A stretch of DNA of 64,000 nucleotides from Blumeriella jaapii. Lineage: Eukaryota > Ascomycota > Leotiomycetes > Helotiales > Drepanopezizaceae. The notes beneath the pieces were generated by a model. The model made no database searches and was not told the DNA's origin. It worked only from the letters and a program-made list of their open reading frames with translations. The stretch is from the NCBI GenBank assembly GCA_009599575.1, contig VWND01000010.1, positions 124,001-188,000 of the forward strand. The letters run 5' to 3'. Below, piece by piece: positions 35,301-45,346 of the stretch (its first letter is position 1; each line of letters begins with the position of its first letter). The position numbers and the translations under genes are program-made.

Positions 35301-37307
35301 ATGGCCGCCAGCGGACGAGCAGCCCCCGACGAGCAAGGTACGGCACCGGTGGCAGTCTCGGGACCTCCGACCCCTCCAACCCCTCCCGGACCCCCCAAAC
35401 CTCGTGGGTTGTCGAGATCCGAGCAATTGAACAAGCTCTACGCCCTGCCCGCCCCGCTACGAACCTTCCCCCTCCCAGCTTTCGTCCCCCACAACCCTCT
35501 CTCCCTCTTCCACCTCCTCTACGTCTGGGTTTCCCAAGCCATCAAACCCGAATCCTCCCACACCCTCCCGCCCTTTCGCGGTTGGTTCTCGCCCGAGACC
35601 CGGTCGGTCCATGTCACAGATCCCCGGTCCATCCGGGGACTGTGGGAGCAAGGCTTCTATGGAAAGGGAACATTGAGCCGCAGCGAGCCGACCTGGCTCA
35701 ACCAAGCACAGCTTCGCTCGGACATGGGGAAGAAGGATACGCGGATTGAGGAGATTAGAAGTCAGAGACGTGCGGAAAGACAGGCCACGAAGTGGGAGCG
35801 CGCGAGGAAGGAGAGAGAGGCCATTGAGCTTCAGCTCCAGGAAGAGGCGGAGGCTGTAGGTCAGACTGCCGATCCCATGGTTGACGATGAGGCTATCGAG
35901 AAAGAGTCGTCCGTCGGTGCTCTGTCCCTCGATCCCATGGTCCCCGTGATTCGGGCAACATCACATGCGCCCATTGTAGAAGGCAAGCCAATGGAACTGG
36001 ATCCAGCCGGGTCTATTACCGTTGATGCAGTTGAAAGGATTCTGGAATCCGTTTCGCCATCGTCACAGGCCAGCCTGAACTTTGCCGCGCCCGTCGGTCC
36101 TCTGGAGTTGCTGGCTTTGCCAGATTCTCAGACTGAGCTGGATGGCCTCCATACTGCCAAAGTCCAATGCCTGGTGGAAGACTCTGAGGAGACGGCCATC
36201 CAGAGATCCTACGCTGCTCCCGTCGGGCCGTTAGAACTGCTAGCTCTTCCCAATTCAAACAAGTCCAGTCTGCCAATTCCAGCTCTGCCTTTGGGGGCCC
36301 ACGATGTTACCCCCGATCTAATCTCCACGCCTCAATCCAACAGCTGTGCCGATGTCGAGCCCAAAGCTGCTATCCTTCCCGGCTCAAGCATTGAATCCGA
36401 TGAACGAAGTCTGCCAAAAGCTCTGAAGCTCAACCACCCAACGCTCGAAGAGGCTAACAGTGTTGGCGGTTCCGAAACCAACGACGAATCTGTACACTCA
36501 GAACAGACGACGGGAACCCACGATACCGTGTCGACCCAACCCAATGGGACGCCGATATCTTCTCGGAGTAAGCGTTCGAAGAGCGTCCGATTCTCCCCTG
36601 CCGTGGAACAGAACACCTTCATCCAAACGGAGCCTCCAAGCCCCGAACGAGCCGTCGCCGCCAGCCCACCAGCATCCAAGGCAACATTCGCAACATCACC
36701 ACCGGTCATCAGGAACCAGGAACACATGCAGCTGACGCTCGAAGAAAGCTTCTTCCTCTCTTACGCCCTCGGCGCCCTCACCGTTCTCGACCCCGCCACC
36801 CACCTCCCCATCTCCCCCACCGATCTCTTCCATCTCTCGCGACGAACCTCCACCTTCCCCCCGCTCATCGATGCCGCCCGACTCCAGCCCGACGACCCCT
36901 TCATGATCAACTACGTCGTCTACCACCACTTCCGCTCCCTGGGCTGGGTCGTGCGCCCCGGCATCAAGTTCTCCGTCGACTACATGCTCTACGCGCGCGG
37001 GCCCGTCTTCACGCACGCCGAGTTCTGCGTGCTGATCTTGCCGGCCTACTCGGATCCCTACTGGCGGAGCACATCGGCGCTGGTGCGGTACGCGCAAGCC
37101 AGGGAGCAGCGGACGTGGGCATGGATGAGCTGCATCAACCGCGTCGTGACGCAGGTCAAGAAGACGCTGATCCTGACCTACGTCGATGTCCCGGTGCCGG
37201 TGAGCGCGGAGCGGGAGCGGGAAATGGGCATCGCGGGCGTGTTGGGGAGGTATAGGATCAGGGAGGTGGTGGTGAAGCGCTGGTCGGCGAACCGGATGAG
37301 AGACTAA
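35301..37307 (+). CDS. SEN2: tRNA-splicing endonuclease subunit Sen2
   Basis: Single exon of 668 residues from ATG 35301. Sen2 is a catalytic subunit of the Sen2-Sen15-Sen34-Sen54 complex, which cuts the 5' splice site of intron-containing pre-tRNAs. The N-terminus shows the Sen2-specific block FVPHNPLSLFHLLYVW and WFSPETRSVHVTDPRSIRGL. A long, low-complexity Ser/Pro/Glu-rich insert follows (about 190-465) with a near-duplicated AAPVGPLELLALP motif. The nuclease fold is C-terminal: LTLEESFFLSYALGAL, RSLGWVVRPGIKFSVDYML, and the catalytic triad elements Tyr (YMLYARGP, 561-568), His (FTHAEF) and Lys (TQVKKTLIL). The insert makes it longer than yeast Sen2. No intron or frameshift is seen. Confidence 0.9.
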   Translation: MAASGRAAPDEQGTAPVAVSGPPTPPTPPGPPKPRGLSRSEQLNKLYALPAPLRTFPLPAFVPHNPLSLFHLLYVWVSQAIKPESSHTLPPFRGWFSPETRSVHVTDPRSIRGLWEQGFYGKGTLSRSEPTWLNQAQLRSDMGKKDTRIEEIRSQRRAERQATKWERARKEREAIELQLQEEAEAVGQTADPMVDDEAIEKESSVGALSLDPMVPVIRATSHAPIVEGKPMELDPAGSITVDAVERILESVSPSSQASLNFAAPVGPLELLALPDSQTELDGLHTAKVQCLVEDSEETAIQRSYAAPVGPLELLALPNSNKSSLPIPALPLGAHDVTPDLISTPQSNSCADVEPKAAILPGSSIESDERSLPKALKLNHPTLEEANSVGGSETNDESVHSEQTTGTHDTVSTQPNGTPISSRSKRSKSVRFSPAVEQNTFIQTEPPSPERAVAASPPASKATFATSPPVIRNQEHMQLTLEESFFLSYALGALTVLDPATHLPISPTDLFHLSRRTSTFPPLIDAARLQPDDPFMINYVVYHHFRSLGWVVRPGIKFSVDYMLYARGPVFTHAEFCVLILPAYSDPYWRSTSALVRYAQAREQRTWAWMSCINRVVTQVKKTLILTYVDVPVPVSAEREREMGIAGVLGRYRIREVVVKRWSANRMRD

Positions 37308-38078
37308 AGGGTCTGTGGACTTGGGATCGTGTGTGCGTGTATGAATAAGAAGGATTTGTATATATGAGAGCCACGATTACATGAAATCGAAACACGATCG
37401 TCTCAACTCGCCCCTCCCTGTTTTCTTACTTGAACATCTCATCGGCCATGTTACACAAGGGCTTTGTCAAAGGTACCAACCATCATTCTCAAGACCCCTT
37501 GTCGCCGGACGCTCGTAGACATTTGACCAGGGTCACATTTGAGCAAATGGCAGTTCCCATCGTTGCGAACGCAGACTGTCAGACGGTGTGGAAGAGGAGG
37601 AGATTCGCTTCGGAGATGCTACAGGAAAAGGAAAGGAAGGGAAAGGAAAGGGAAGGGAAGGGAATAGATGGGCGAATGTACCAAAGTCAAGAGAAAGTGA
37701 CCACTCATTTTATAGAGGAGCATATCTGCCAAAGAACAAACACAAGAAACAAATTTCAAATGAAGATAACGACGAGAGTCACTCATGCCCTTGATGCGCC
37801 TTGTTACACCGCAACACCACTGCTAGCTTCCCGTTCCCAATCAACGCCAGTCGCAACGACAACCTCAAGACAACTCCATCCATCCATCCATCCATCCATC
37901 CATCCATCCATCCATCCATCCATCCATCAACACCAAACCAGATACCATCCATACGTCGAGCTTTTGATGCGCCGATTTGCTGGGAGCCACGGCGAGAATT
38001 GGGCATCCATCCCAGTGCTAGACCACCGATTTGGTCCCCATCTCCGCCCCAGCGAGGGTGATACGCTGCCTCCACGCA
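37308..38078. other. Spacer between converging SEN2 and the epimerase gene
   Basis: No gene supported. It contains GGAAAGG repeats near 37620-37665 and a (CATC)n microsatellite of about 12 units at 37876-37928. Confidence 0.55.
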
Positions 38079-39386
38079 TCAAACCAGCACGGCCTCTTGT
38101 TGCGAATGGTCCAGGAAATTCACAATGTCCCTGCAGCAGGTGTCCAACGACATCCTCGTCGTCCAGTTCAGCTCGACGGCAGCCCTCAGCGGCATCGCGA
38201 CACAGGTGCCCACGTCTCCCTCGCGACGCGCGACCAGCTGGAGAGGGATCTTCTTGTGCGAGACGGCCTCCAAGGCGTTGGCGACGTCGTAGACGGAGTG
38301 GCCTGTACCAGAACCCAAGTTGTACGTGCGGAAGCCCTTCGACACACGTCCGACAGCCGCCGAAGAGAGCGCCGCGACGTGGCCGGTGGCCAGATCCGTC
38401 ACATGGATGAAGTCTCGCACAGCGGTGCCGTCGGGCGTGGGATAGTCGGTGCCAAAGACTTTTAGGACGGCCGATTCTCCCGTCATCACTTTCACGGCGA
38501 CGGGCATGAGGTTGGTCGGGACGCCGCGCGGATCCTCGCCCAGCAGACCCGACGCGTCGCAACCGACCGGGTTGAAGTATCTCAAGGCGAGGATGGTCCA
38601 GTCCGGGTCGGCGCGCGCAAGGTCAGCCAGAATGGCCTCGCACATCCATTTCGTCCGTCCGTACGGGTTGGTCAGGCCAGTGCAGCCTCCCTGGGTCGTC
38701 CTCGTCGCTCCGTCGTGGTCGAGGAAGGTCTCGGCCTGGTGTGTGCAGTACTCTTCTCGCAGCGGGATGCCGGAATTGGCGATGGCGCCGTACACCGTCG
38801 CGGAGGACGAGAAAACGAGCGTCTTGATGTTGAAATCGCTCAGCGCCGAACAGAAGCCGATGAGGCCAGCCACGTTGTTGGCGTAGTACTTCAACGGGTT
38901 CGCGATGCTCTCGGTTACGGACTTGTACGCGGCAAAATGGATCACGCCCTTGATCGACGACTGGGTCGGGTTGGCGGAGTCGGCGCCTGGCGAGCTCGCC
39001 GTCTTGACATATTGTCCCAGGATATCAGCCATGGCCGTCGCATTGCGGTAGTCGGCCTCGCACAATCGCATCAGCGGGGGGCTTTGGCACCGCTCTTCGT
39101 GATACGTCGTGGCGAGGGAGGAGATACGGTCGTACACACTCGGGAAAGAGTTGCTCAGGTTATCAACGATGATGATGTTCTGTCCTGCCTTCAACAGCTC
39201 CAGGCACGTGTGGCTTCCAATGTATCCCAGGCCTCCTACCACCAGGATATACTCCGGGTCTTCAAGCCCGACGGCATCGAGGCGGTCGTCAAAGAGAACA
39301 GATCTCGCGGTGCTGGGCGTGTCGACGAGGTCTGAAAAAGAGCTGCGCAGCGAGCGGCTAGGGCTGGGCCATTCACAGTCCGACAT
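38079..39386 (-). CDS. uge3: UDP-glucose 4-epimerase, Uge3-like
   Basis: Single exon, 435 residues from ATG 39386; the longer upstream frame starts only with TTG. It interconverts UDP-Glc/UDP-Gal and, in the Uge3 class, UDP-GlcNAc/UDP-GalNAc, supplying both GAG precursors. The NAD-binding glycine motif GGLGYIG is at 51-57, Ser and Tyr catalytic elements are FSSSATVYG and NPYGRTK (YxxxK), followed by RYFNPVGCDASGLLGEDPRG and DGTAVRDFIHVTDLA. There is no C-terminal mutarotase domain, so it is not a Gal10 fusion. An N-terminal extension of about 45 residues and an LREEYCTHQ insert resemble Aspergillus Uge3. Position next to agd3 and gtb3 supports the Uge3 assignment. A general Leloir-pathway role is the alternative. 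No frameshift is seen. Confidence 0.83.
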   Translation of the reverse strand: MSDCEWPSPSRSLRSSFSDLVDTPSTARSVLFDDRLDAVGLEDPEYILVVGGLGYIGSHTCLELLKAGQNIIIVDNLSNSFPSVYDRISSLATTYHEERCQSPPLMRLCEADYRNATAMADILGQYVKTASSPGADSANPTQSSIKGVIHFAAYKSVTESIANPLKYYANNVAGLIGFCSALSDFNIKTLVFSSSATVYGAIANSGIPLREEYCTHQAETFLDHDGATRTTQGGCTGLTNPYGRTKWMCEAILADLARADPDWTILALRYFNPVGCDASGLLGEDPRGVPTNLMPVAVKVMTGESAVLKVFGTDYPTPDGTAVRDFIHVTDLATGHVAALSSAAVGRVSKGFRTYNLGSGTGHSVYDVANALEAVSHKKIPLQLVARREGDVGTCVAMPLRAAVELNWTTRMSLDTCCRDIVNFLDHSQQEAVLV

Positions 39387-39522
39387 TTTCGTGCTATATG
39401 ATTCTGGGGATAAACGAGCGGCGGTGAAACGAGTGACTGGTGACAAGCTCAAGCGGATTGACTTCGCTTTTCTTCTTCAAAGCTAACCTTCTTGTTCACG
39501 TACAGAGTGGCTCTGGCTCTTC

Positions 39523-40214
39523 TTACATAGTCTTATAGATGGGATTGTCCTCGCCATGTTCTACGGAAACACTGTCCACGACAAGACATCGGAGCCGATA
39601 GGCAGGATTCGCTTCAAACAATAATGTGACCTTCGAAGCCTCCCTGCGAGCTTGGCAGACGGATCGCGTAGGATTCTCAAGTCCGAGCGTGTCTCGACTC
39701 ACATGCAGGCTCAGTAGTCCTGCAAAGTCTGTCTGCTTCGAGGCTGTCGAGGGATCGAGGACTCCCGAGAGGTGATGCCCAATCCCCCAAATACCGGGAC
39801 GAATGCTGTTTAGAACTTGGATACCGCATTCCTGCTGGAACAACCCAATGCCAAGGGCACGGAATCCCTCCCACACATGTGTCGCCCGTGCCATTACACG
39901 CTGATATCGCCATCATCCTCAAGGGATTTCATCATGCGACGGCGAAGGCCATCATGCTGTTCAGCATGCTATCCATCGGGCTTGGGCTGGAATCCGGACC
40001 GTCAGTCAGTCGAAACGGAGCATGATGCGAAGTATTGATTGACGCGCGAGTGAACGCGATGCAGAATTGCCAACGAATCTCTCTCCATTGGGAAGTGCTG
40101 GACGAGGACGAGGATCTCATGCTGTGACAAGGGCAGCTTGATCAAGTTCAACTTGCTCGGAGCCTTGGATGCTGCATACCAACTGCAGCGGCATCTCGCT
40201 GGTTCGCGATGCAA
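39523..40214 (-). pseudogene. Broken gene remnant, possibly a fungal transcription-factor C-terminal region
   Basis: Coding-like minus-strand segments lie in shifting frames. KLPLSQHEILVLVQHFPMER at about 40090-40150 is followed by MDSMLNSMMAFAV near 39935-39975, KSLEDDGDISV near 39905-39935, and then a 120-residue frame (39523-39894) with HVWEGFRALGIGLFQQECGI. Stops and shifts interrupt them over distances too short for introns. The order faintly recalls the 'LM..ll.laASHL' region of Zn2Cys6 regulators, but this is weak. It sits in the gap where other GAG genes would be expected. Confidence 0.35.
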
Positions 40215-43200
40215 GAACCAGGACCTCTTCGCTTATCTTGCTCGGAATTCCTGCTCGGCTCCGCCATCAAAACAAACCTATTGATAGGGGAGCACCGCGC
40301 ACACGACGTGGTACTGTAAGACCTCGCTGCACTGGTCCCCCCCCCCTCCCCCCATTCCCACCCCCGGCCTTCTGCGCAGAATAAAGTTTTTGTTCCTGGG
40401 CCGCCTGGATCGACATACACTTTATATCAAGGGGTCCTCCAGAAACCGAACCGCCGCTCGCCGAGCGAGCCAAGTCTGCAGCGGGCCCTTGGCGCCTTAC
40501 CACGGACGAGCTTCTTTTTTAATCTTGGATGTTCTAAGTATTGGCGAGCGGTGGGGCATAGGGAGACGAGCTCCCAGCCTGTGGTTTAGGGGAGGCTCTG
40601 CATTATTGGATGCGCTACGACGAGATAAGCAAGTTGGTACGTGCTTGCCAGCTTGATCTGCCATTCTATTCTTATTCTGCTCGTAGGTGAGCAGAGACGA
40701 CAATAGAAACTCCATGTCGGTGCGCTCTAGATCCTCGGAGGGGAGGGAGACCACGGAATATTGCCACGGCCAGACCGAGAACAGGTTTCTTTTTTTCTCT
40801 CTTCTTTTTCTTTTCTCGGCCTATCGCCCGAAAAGAAGGATGTTGAACACGAGGCGCAGCTCGATATCGATTCTACGGACCTTGAACTATCCATTCTGAG
40901 CCGCTGTATCTGCACAGAGAACGGACTCGACATGAGGATTTCGGTGTTGTCCTATTGCGTATATCTAGGCGCTGACTTCGCCCATACGTGACTCGCTGGT
41001 GTCAAAGTCCTTTTGTTTTTGACGGCAGCGGGTTTGATTCAGGGCGTGGGTTCATTGGCTCGCCATGAATCAATCAGCCTGACTCTTGCTTTCCCCCACG
41101 TTTCGTTTGACAGCTTTGCTTGCGCGCCAAGCGAGTTTATTTATTGGCACGTCATCTACAGTACCACGGTGCCTTATTCTCTTCTCTGTTGCTTTCCTCC
41201 TCGTTTCGCTTACGGCTTGCTTCGCGTGGCCATCCATGTCCCAACAGATGCAACGTGAGACTCGCCGAGACCAACCTGGTTGGTTGCGTCTGGCCCGCGG
41301 TTCCTGGGGGAGGCGAGACGTACCGTAGGGTAAGTGACTCTTCCTGTTTGAAGCTCAGCTCTCCATACCCGACGGCCGGGTTCCTGGCTACTCGAGACAT
41401 CTAGCTTCGCCTCGCGAGCACGGGAAATCTCGCCATTTGGACAGGTGATTGAGCGGTGAAAGATGATGGCTCGGACATCTTTCTCTCTGTCTCGGTTTTT
41501 TTGAGGATGGATATCTGGCTTTGGAAGGAGGAAGTGCTGCTGCTGGCTGCGTACCATGCCATCCATACCTTCCATGCAGCAGGTTGGATTTTGGTGCCGA
41601 GGTCGAAAGAAGAAGGGTAAAAGGCACGACTCGTCGTACTGTAGATGTCATGGTCTATCTGAGTGCGATGTCCCTCTCCGCTTCCTCCGTTTCAAAACGC
41701 GACGACAGCCCCCCTTCCGTCGTCTCCTTCCCCCCGAACAGCAGATCGTGGTCCTTCTACCGCGCCGATTCATCACCTCCCACAGCGCACCACGGGCCGT
41801 CGCGAGCGAAGTCGCCGCAACAGTCGCATCCTCGATGAACCAGTAGTTGCAAGGGAAATCTGCAGAAGGAGCGGCAGAAGGAAATCGCGCCAACTGCATT
41901 GCTCTAGTGCGGCTACTTCCTATGCAGGTCGAGAGAGAAGCAGACGCAGAAGCAGAAGCAGAAGCAGAAGCAACAAGCGCTTCTCTCAGCTCGATGCCGG
42001 TACTCCCAAGCCACGCCCAGCCGAGACATGGCCACTCCGAAGGGAGGGCTGTGAGCTAAAAGACGAGGCTTGATCTGGTTGCTCGTACATAATTGGCAAG
42101 CATCCGGCTGCGAACAGGGACCGGTGGACAGGTAGCAGGTAAGCGAGCGCGTCCGGATCGGGCTGCACATGCTGTCGGTACTGTAAGTAAGTACCAGGTA
42201 GGTAGGTACCTTTCTATGCTTTGCCTCTTGTGAAAGGTTCCAAGAGCCAAAAGATTGGGCGGGAAAGGCCGAGAAAAGGCCAAGAAGGGAGTGGGGGATT
42301 AGGTGATGCGGAGGAGCAGGGCGGAGTCGCGAGTGAGTGAGTGAGTGAGTGAGTGGTCCCTTGTGGAAGTAAGCCGGTGGGTGGGTGGATTGGGTGCTTG
42401 TTGGAATGTCTCCTTCTCGAGTGGCGTGGGACACGAGAAATGCATTGCATCGCTCGCTCAGGACTTGCCGTGATCCCCTCCCCTCGCCTGGTGATGTCCT
42501 TTCTCGGGGGTAATTGAACATGTGCCGCAAGCCCTGCCTACCTAAGAACGTAGGACCAAGCAAGCTGTCCTGCTGCTCCGGAGGAGGGACGTGAAAACCA
42601 AACCATCCTCTTCCATCGCGAGAGGGAGGTCACGATGCTTGGATATTGCGCTTCGGCACGTCAGGACCCATGATGAAGAAGAAGAGCTGGATCTCTGCAA
42701 CCCAACCCAACCCAACCCCATCCATCTACAGCAGCAGAAGTACAGTACTGCTGTACGCCAGCCAGGCAGAACCGCACTCTAATCAGCGTCGGAACCTCTG
42801 CTTCAGACTCTCGCCGCCATGGGCAAAGAACACGCGATCTCAACCCGCGGCGGCGAAACATTAACAGCCGTCTGTCTGTCACATCACGGTGAAAGCTGCT
42901 GTGGTACTTACTGTACTGTACTGTACCTAGGTAGGTAGGTATAGGGAGGGAGGGAGGGAGGGAGGGAGGGAGGGAGTTACCCTGGGCCCCTCCTGTTGAC
43001 CGACCGCGCACCCCCCCCCCTCGATGCGTTCTTTTGAGACTCTGCGAGGAGTTGTCGTGTTCACGTGCTCGTCGACAGTACCGTACCGTACCGTACCGTC
43101 CCCCTTTCTCTTTCTCTGCGACGACCGCGTTCTCCCGTCGCTTTGTTGACTCTGCCTAAGCGAGGCGTCCCGGAGAACAGGTCGCTCGCTGCTGCTTGGG

Positions 43201-45346
43201 ATGGACGTTTTTGCATATATACTGTGTACATACTATGCTGTATGTATGTACACACAGCGGGAGCTTAGCGAGATGCTGCAGCAGCAGCAGCGTCTCGGCT
43301 GTTTCCGCTTACGGCGTTACGGATTATGGGCAGGTAGGTAGGTTGGTATGTAGGTAGGTAGGTAGGTATGTATATGTATGTATGTAGGTATGTATGTATG
43401 TAGGGTCCTCGTACGTACGTACATGGTAGGTAGGTAGGTACATGCTGTACGTACGTACATACATACATACATACATGCGCCGTGCAGAACCGCCTCCGCT
43501 AGAACGGCCACAGCAGGCGGCTCGTCAGTCAGTCACCTTGACACAACATCCACCCCCCCCCCCCCCCCCCCCCCCCCATCATCATCATCCATCTGCAGCC
43601 TCAACCGCGCGAGGCAGTCCGCACGCAGCCAGCCAGCCAGCCAGCCTCAACCGCCAGGCCCAGCACGCCGACAGGGAGCGACGCAGAAGAGCCGGCCGGG
43701 CAGGCAGGCAGGCAGGCAGGCAGGCAGAGAATCAATAGCCTCGCTCGCTCGCTCGCGGCGCCGACCTTCGTCGTCTGTCTGGACGTACCGTACAGTGCTG
43801 CATGTCCTGCTCTCGCAAGCTTCTCCGTCTCCGTCACTCGGTCGGTCAGCCGGGCGAAATGGGCCCGTTTACGTACCTACCTACTGTACGTACAGCCTCC
43901 CTCGGGGGCACGTCCTGTGCGAGCGAGCGAGGGCCTGGCCAGGCCAGGCCAGCGATATCTATGTATGTATCTGCCACGCCACGTCAAGAACAGGTACCCT
44001 ACAGGTAGGCGGGCACGTGAGAGGCGTGGCGCTCTGTGCGTGCGCGCGCGTGTGGGTGTGGGTGTGGGTGTTTGTTTGTTTACATTCAAGATGTAGCAGG
44101 CAGGCGTGCAGGCCGTGTGCTACGACCGCACGCCTGCACGCCTGCATGCATGCATAAACTTACAGTACAGTACAGTACAGATGCGCATCAGAGAGACAGA
44201 CGCCCCCTCGCAGCGCTGACCGACGGCCCTCGCCCTTGAGGTCTTCGCGCAGCGGGCGGGTAAAGGCGTCGTGTGGTTCTCGTCGGCTGGGATGGGGTGG
44301 GATGCGTTGCTTCGCTTCGGTTCGGTTGCTCCGTCGAGTGGGAGGGAGGCCTGGGGAGGCGACGGCGGTGCTGGTGATACGCGGGGGTTGGGGGGGGGGA
44401 GGGGGGGGCTGTGTTGATCCCCTGGGGGGGTTTTTTCGGCTGCAGCTTGGCGGGCGGGAAAAGATGGCTTTCTCTGTCTGTCTCTGACTCTTTCTCTTGC
44501 TCCCTCTCTCTTGCTCTCTCTCTTGCTCTCTCTCTTACGCTCTCTCTCTTTCTCTGTCTCTTGCTCTCTCTCTCTTGCTCCTCTCTCTCTCTCTCTTGCT
44601 CTCTCTCTCTCTTGCTCTCTCTCTCTTGCTCTCTCTCTCTTGCGGGAGTTTGGCATGATGCTGATCTGCGGGACGGAACGTGGTGGGATGCTCTCGGGTA
44701 GAGAGGGAGAGGTCGGGTAGAGAGGGAGAGGAAGGTTGGATTGAGTTATGGGCATGCGAGTGAGCGTGATGATGGGAGGGAGTAGGAGAAGTAGGAGAAG
44801 TAGGAGAAGTAGGAGTAGTAGTAGTAGTCGTAGTATTGATTTACGTCTAGCGATGAAAGAGAGAAAGGCGAGGAGGGAACATCTACGAAGACGAGAGGGG
44901 TTTGTTGGCCATCATGGGAGCAGTCAGATTGGTGTTGTCACGCGAAAAGGCAAGACACAGGACAGGTCTAGGCAAGTGTTATTAAACATGACTATGTACG
45001 TCTTGCGTACCTTGGTACTACTACATACAGTAAGTGCGAAAAAGACCGACGCTTGAAGAAGTAAACTGGAGGCCTGTACTGTGGAACCGACGCTTCGGTT
45101 AGGGTGAAGCTGCTTGCAACGCCGGCTTGCATTCAGCATTCATCAAACGCAGAGAGCAGACTGCTTGTTGCTCTGCCAATGTCACAAATGAGAGAGTGCT
45201 TCTCAGGACCCGTAGACTCCCCCCCTCCCCCGATGGAGGCGCGGCCGCTGAGCGGACCCCCGTGGGGACATCACAACGTCGCCACGAGAGGGATTCGACG
45301 TCGGTGGTACGAGATGAGAAGCGACGTGATACGAACGGGGCGCGGC
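40215..45346. other. 5-kb gene-free repeat-rich gap inside the GAG-like locus
   Basis: No plausible exon on either strand. It contains (GTGA)n near 42333-42355, (GGGA)n near 42945-42975, poly-C near 43552-43577, GTAG/GTAT arrays (43330-43475), CAGC and GGCA arrays (43620-43730), CT-rich TTGCTCTCTCTC arrays (44470-44645), and several TACAGTAC palindromes and ACCTAGGTAGGT motifs. Neither spherulin-4 (Sph3) nor GH114 (Ega3) motifs were found. Confidence 0.6.
44802..44852. repeat. Second copy of the TAG-array plus conserved flank
   Basis: AGTAGGAGAAG and TAG repeats are followed by TATTGATTTACGTCTAGCG, the same flank as at 8958-8980. The sequences beyond the flank differ between the two sites. 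Confidence 0.7.

Noticed and set aside
41653..41838. 62-codon Ser/Pro-rich frame with C-ending codons
   Set aside because: Codon style is gene-like, but it is short, low in complexity, and has no conserved feature or promoter signal.
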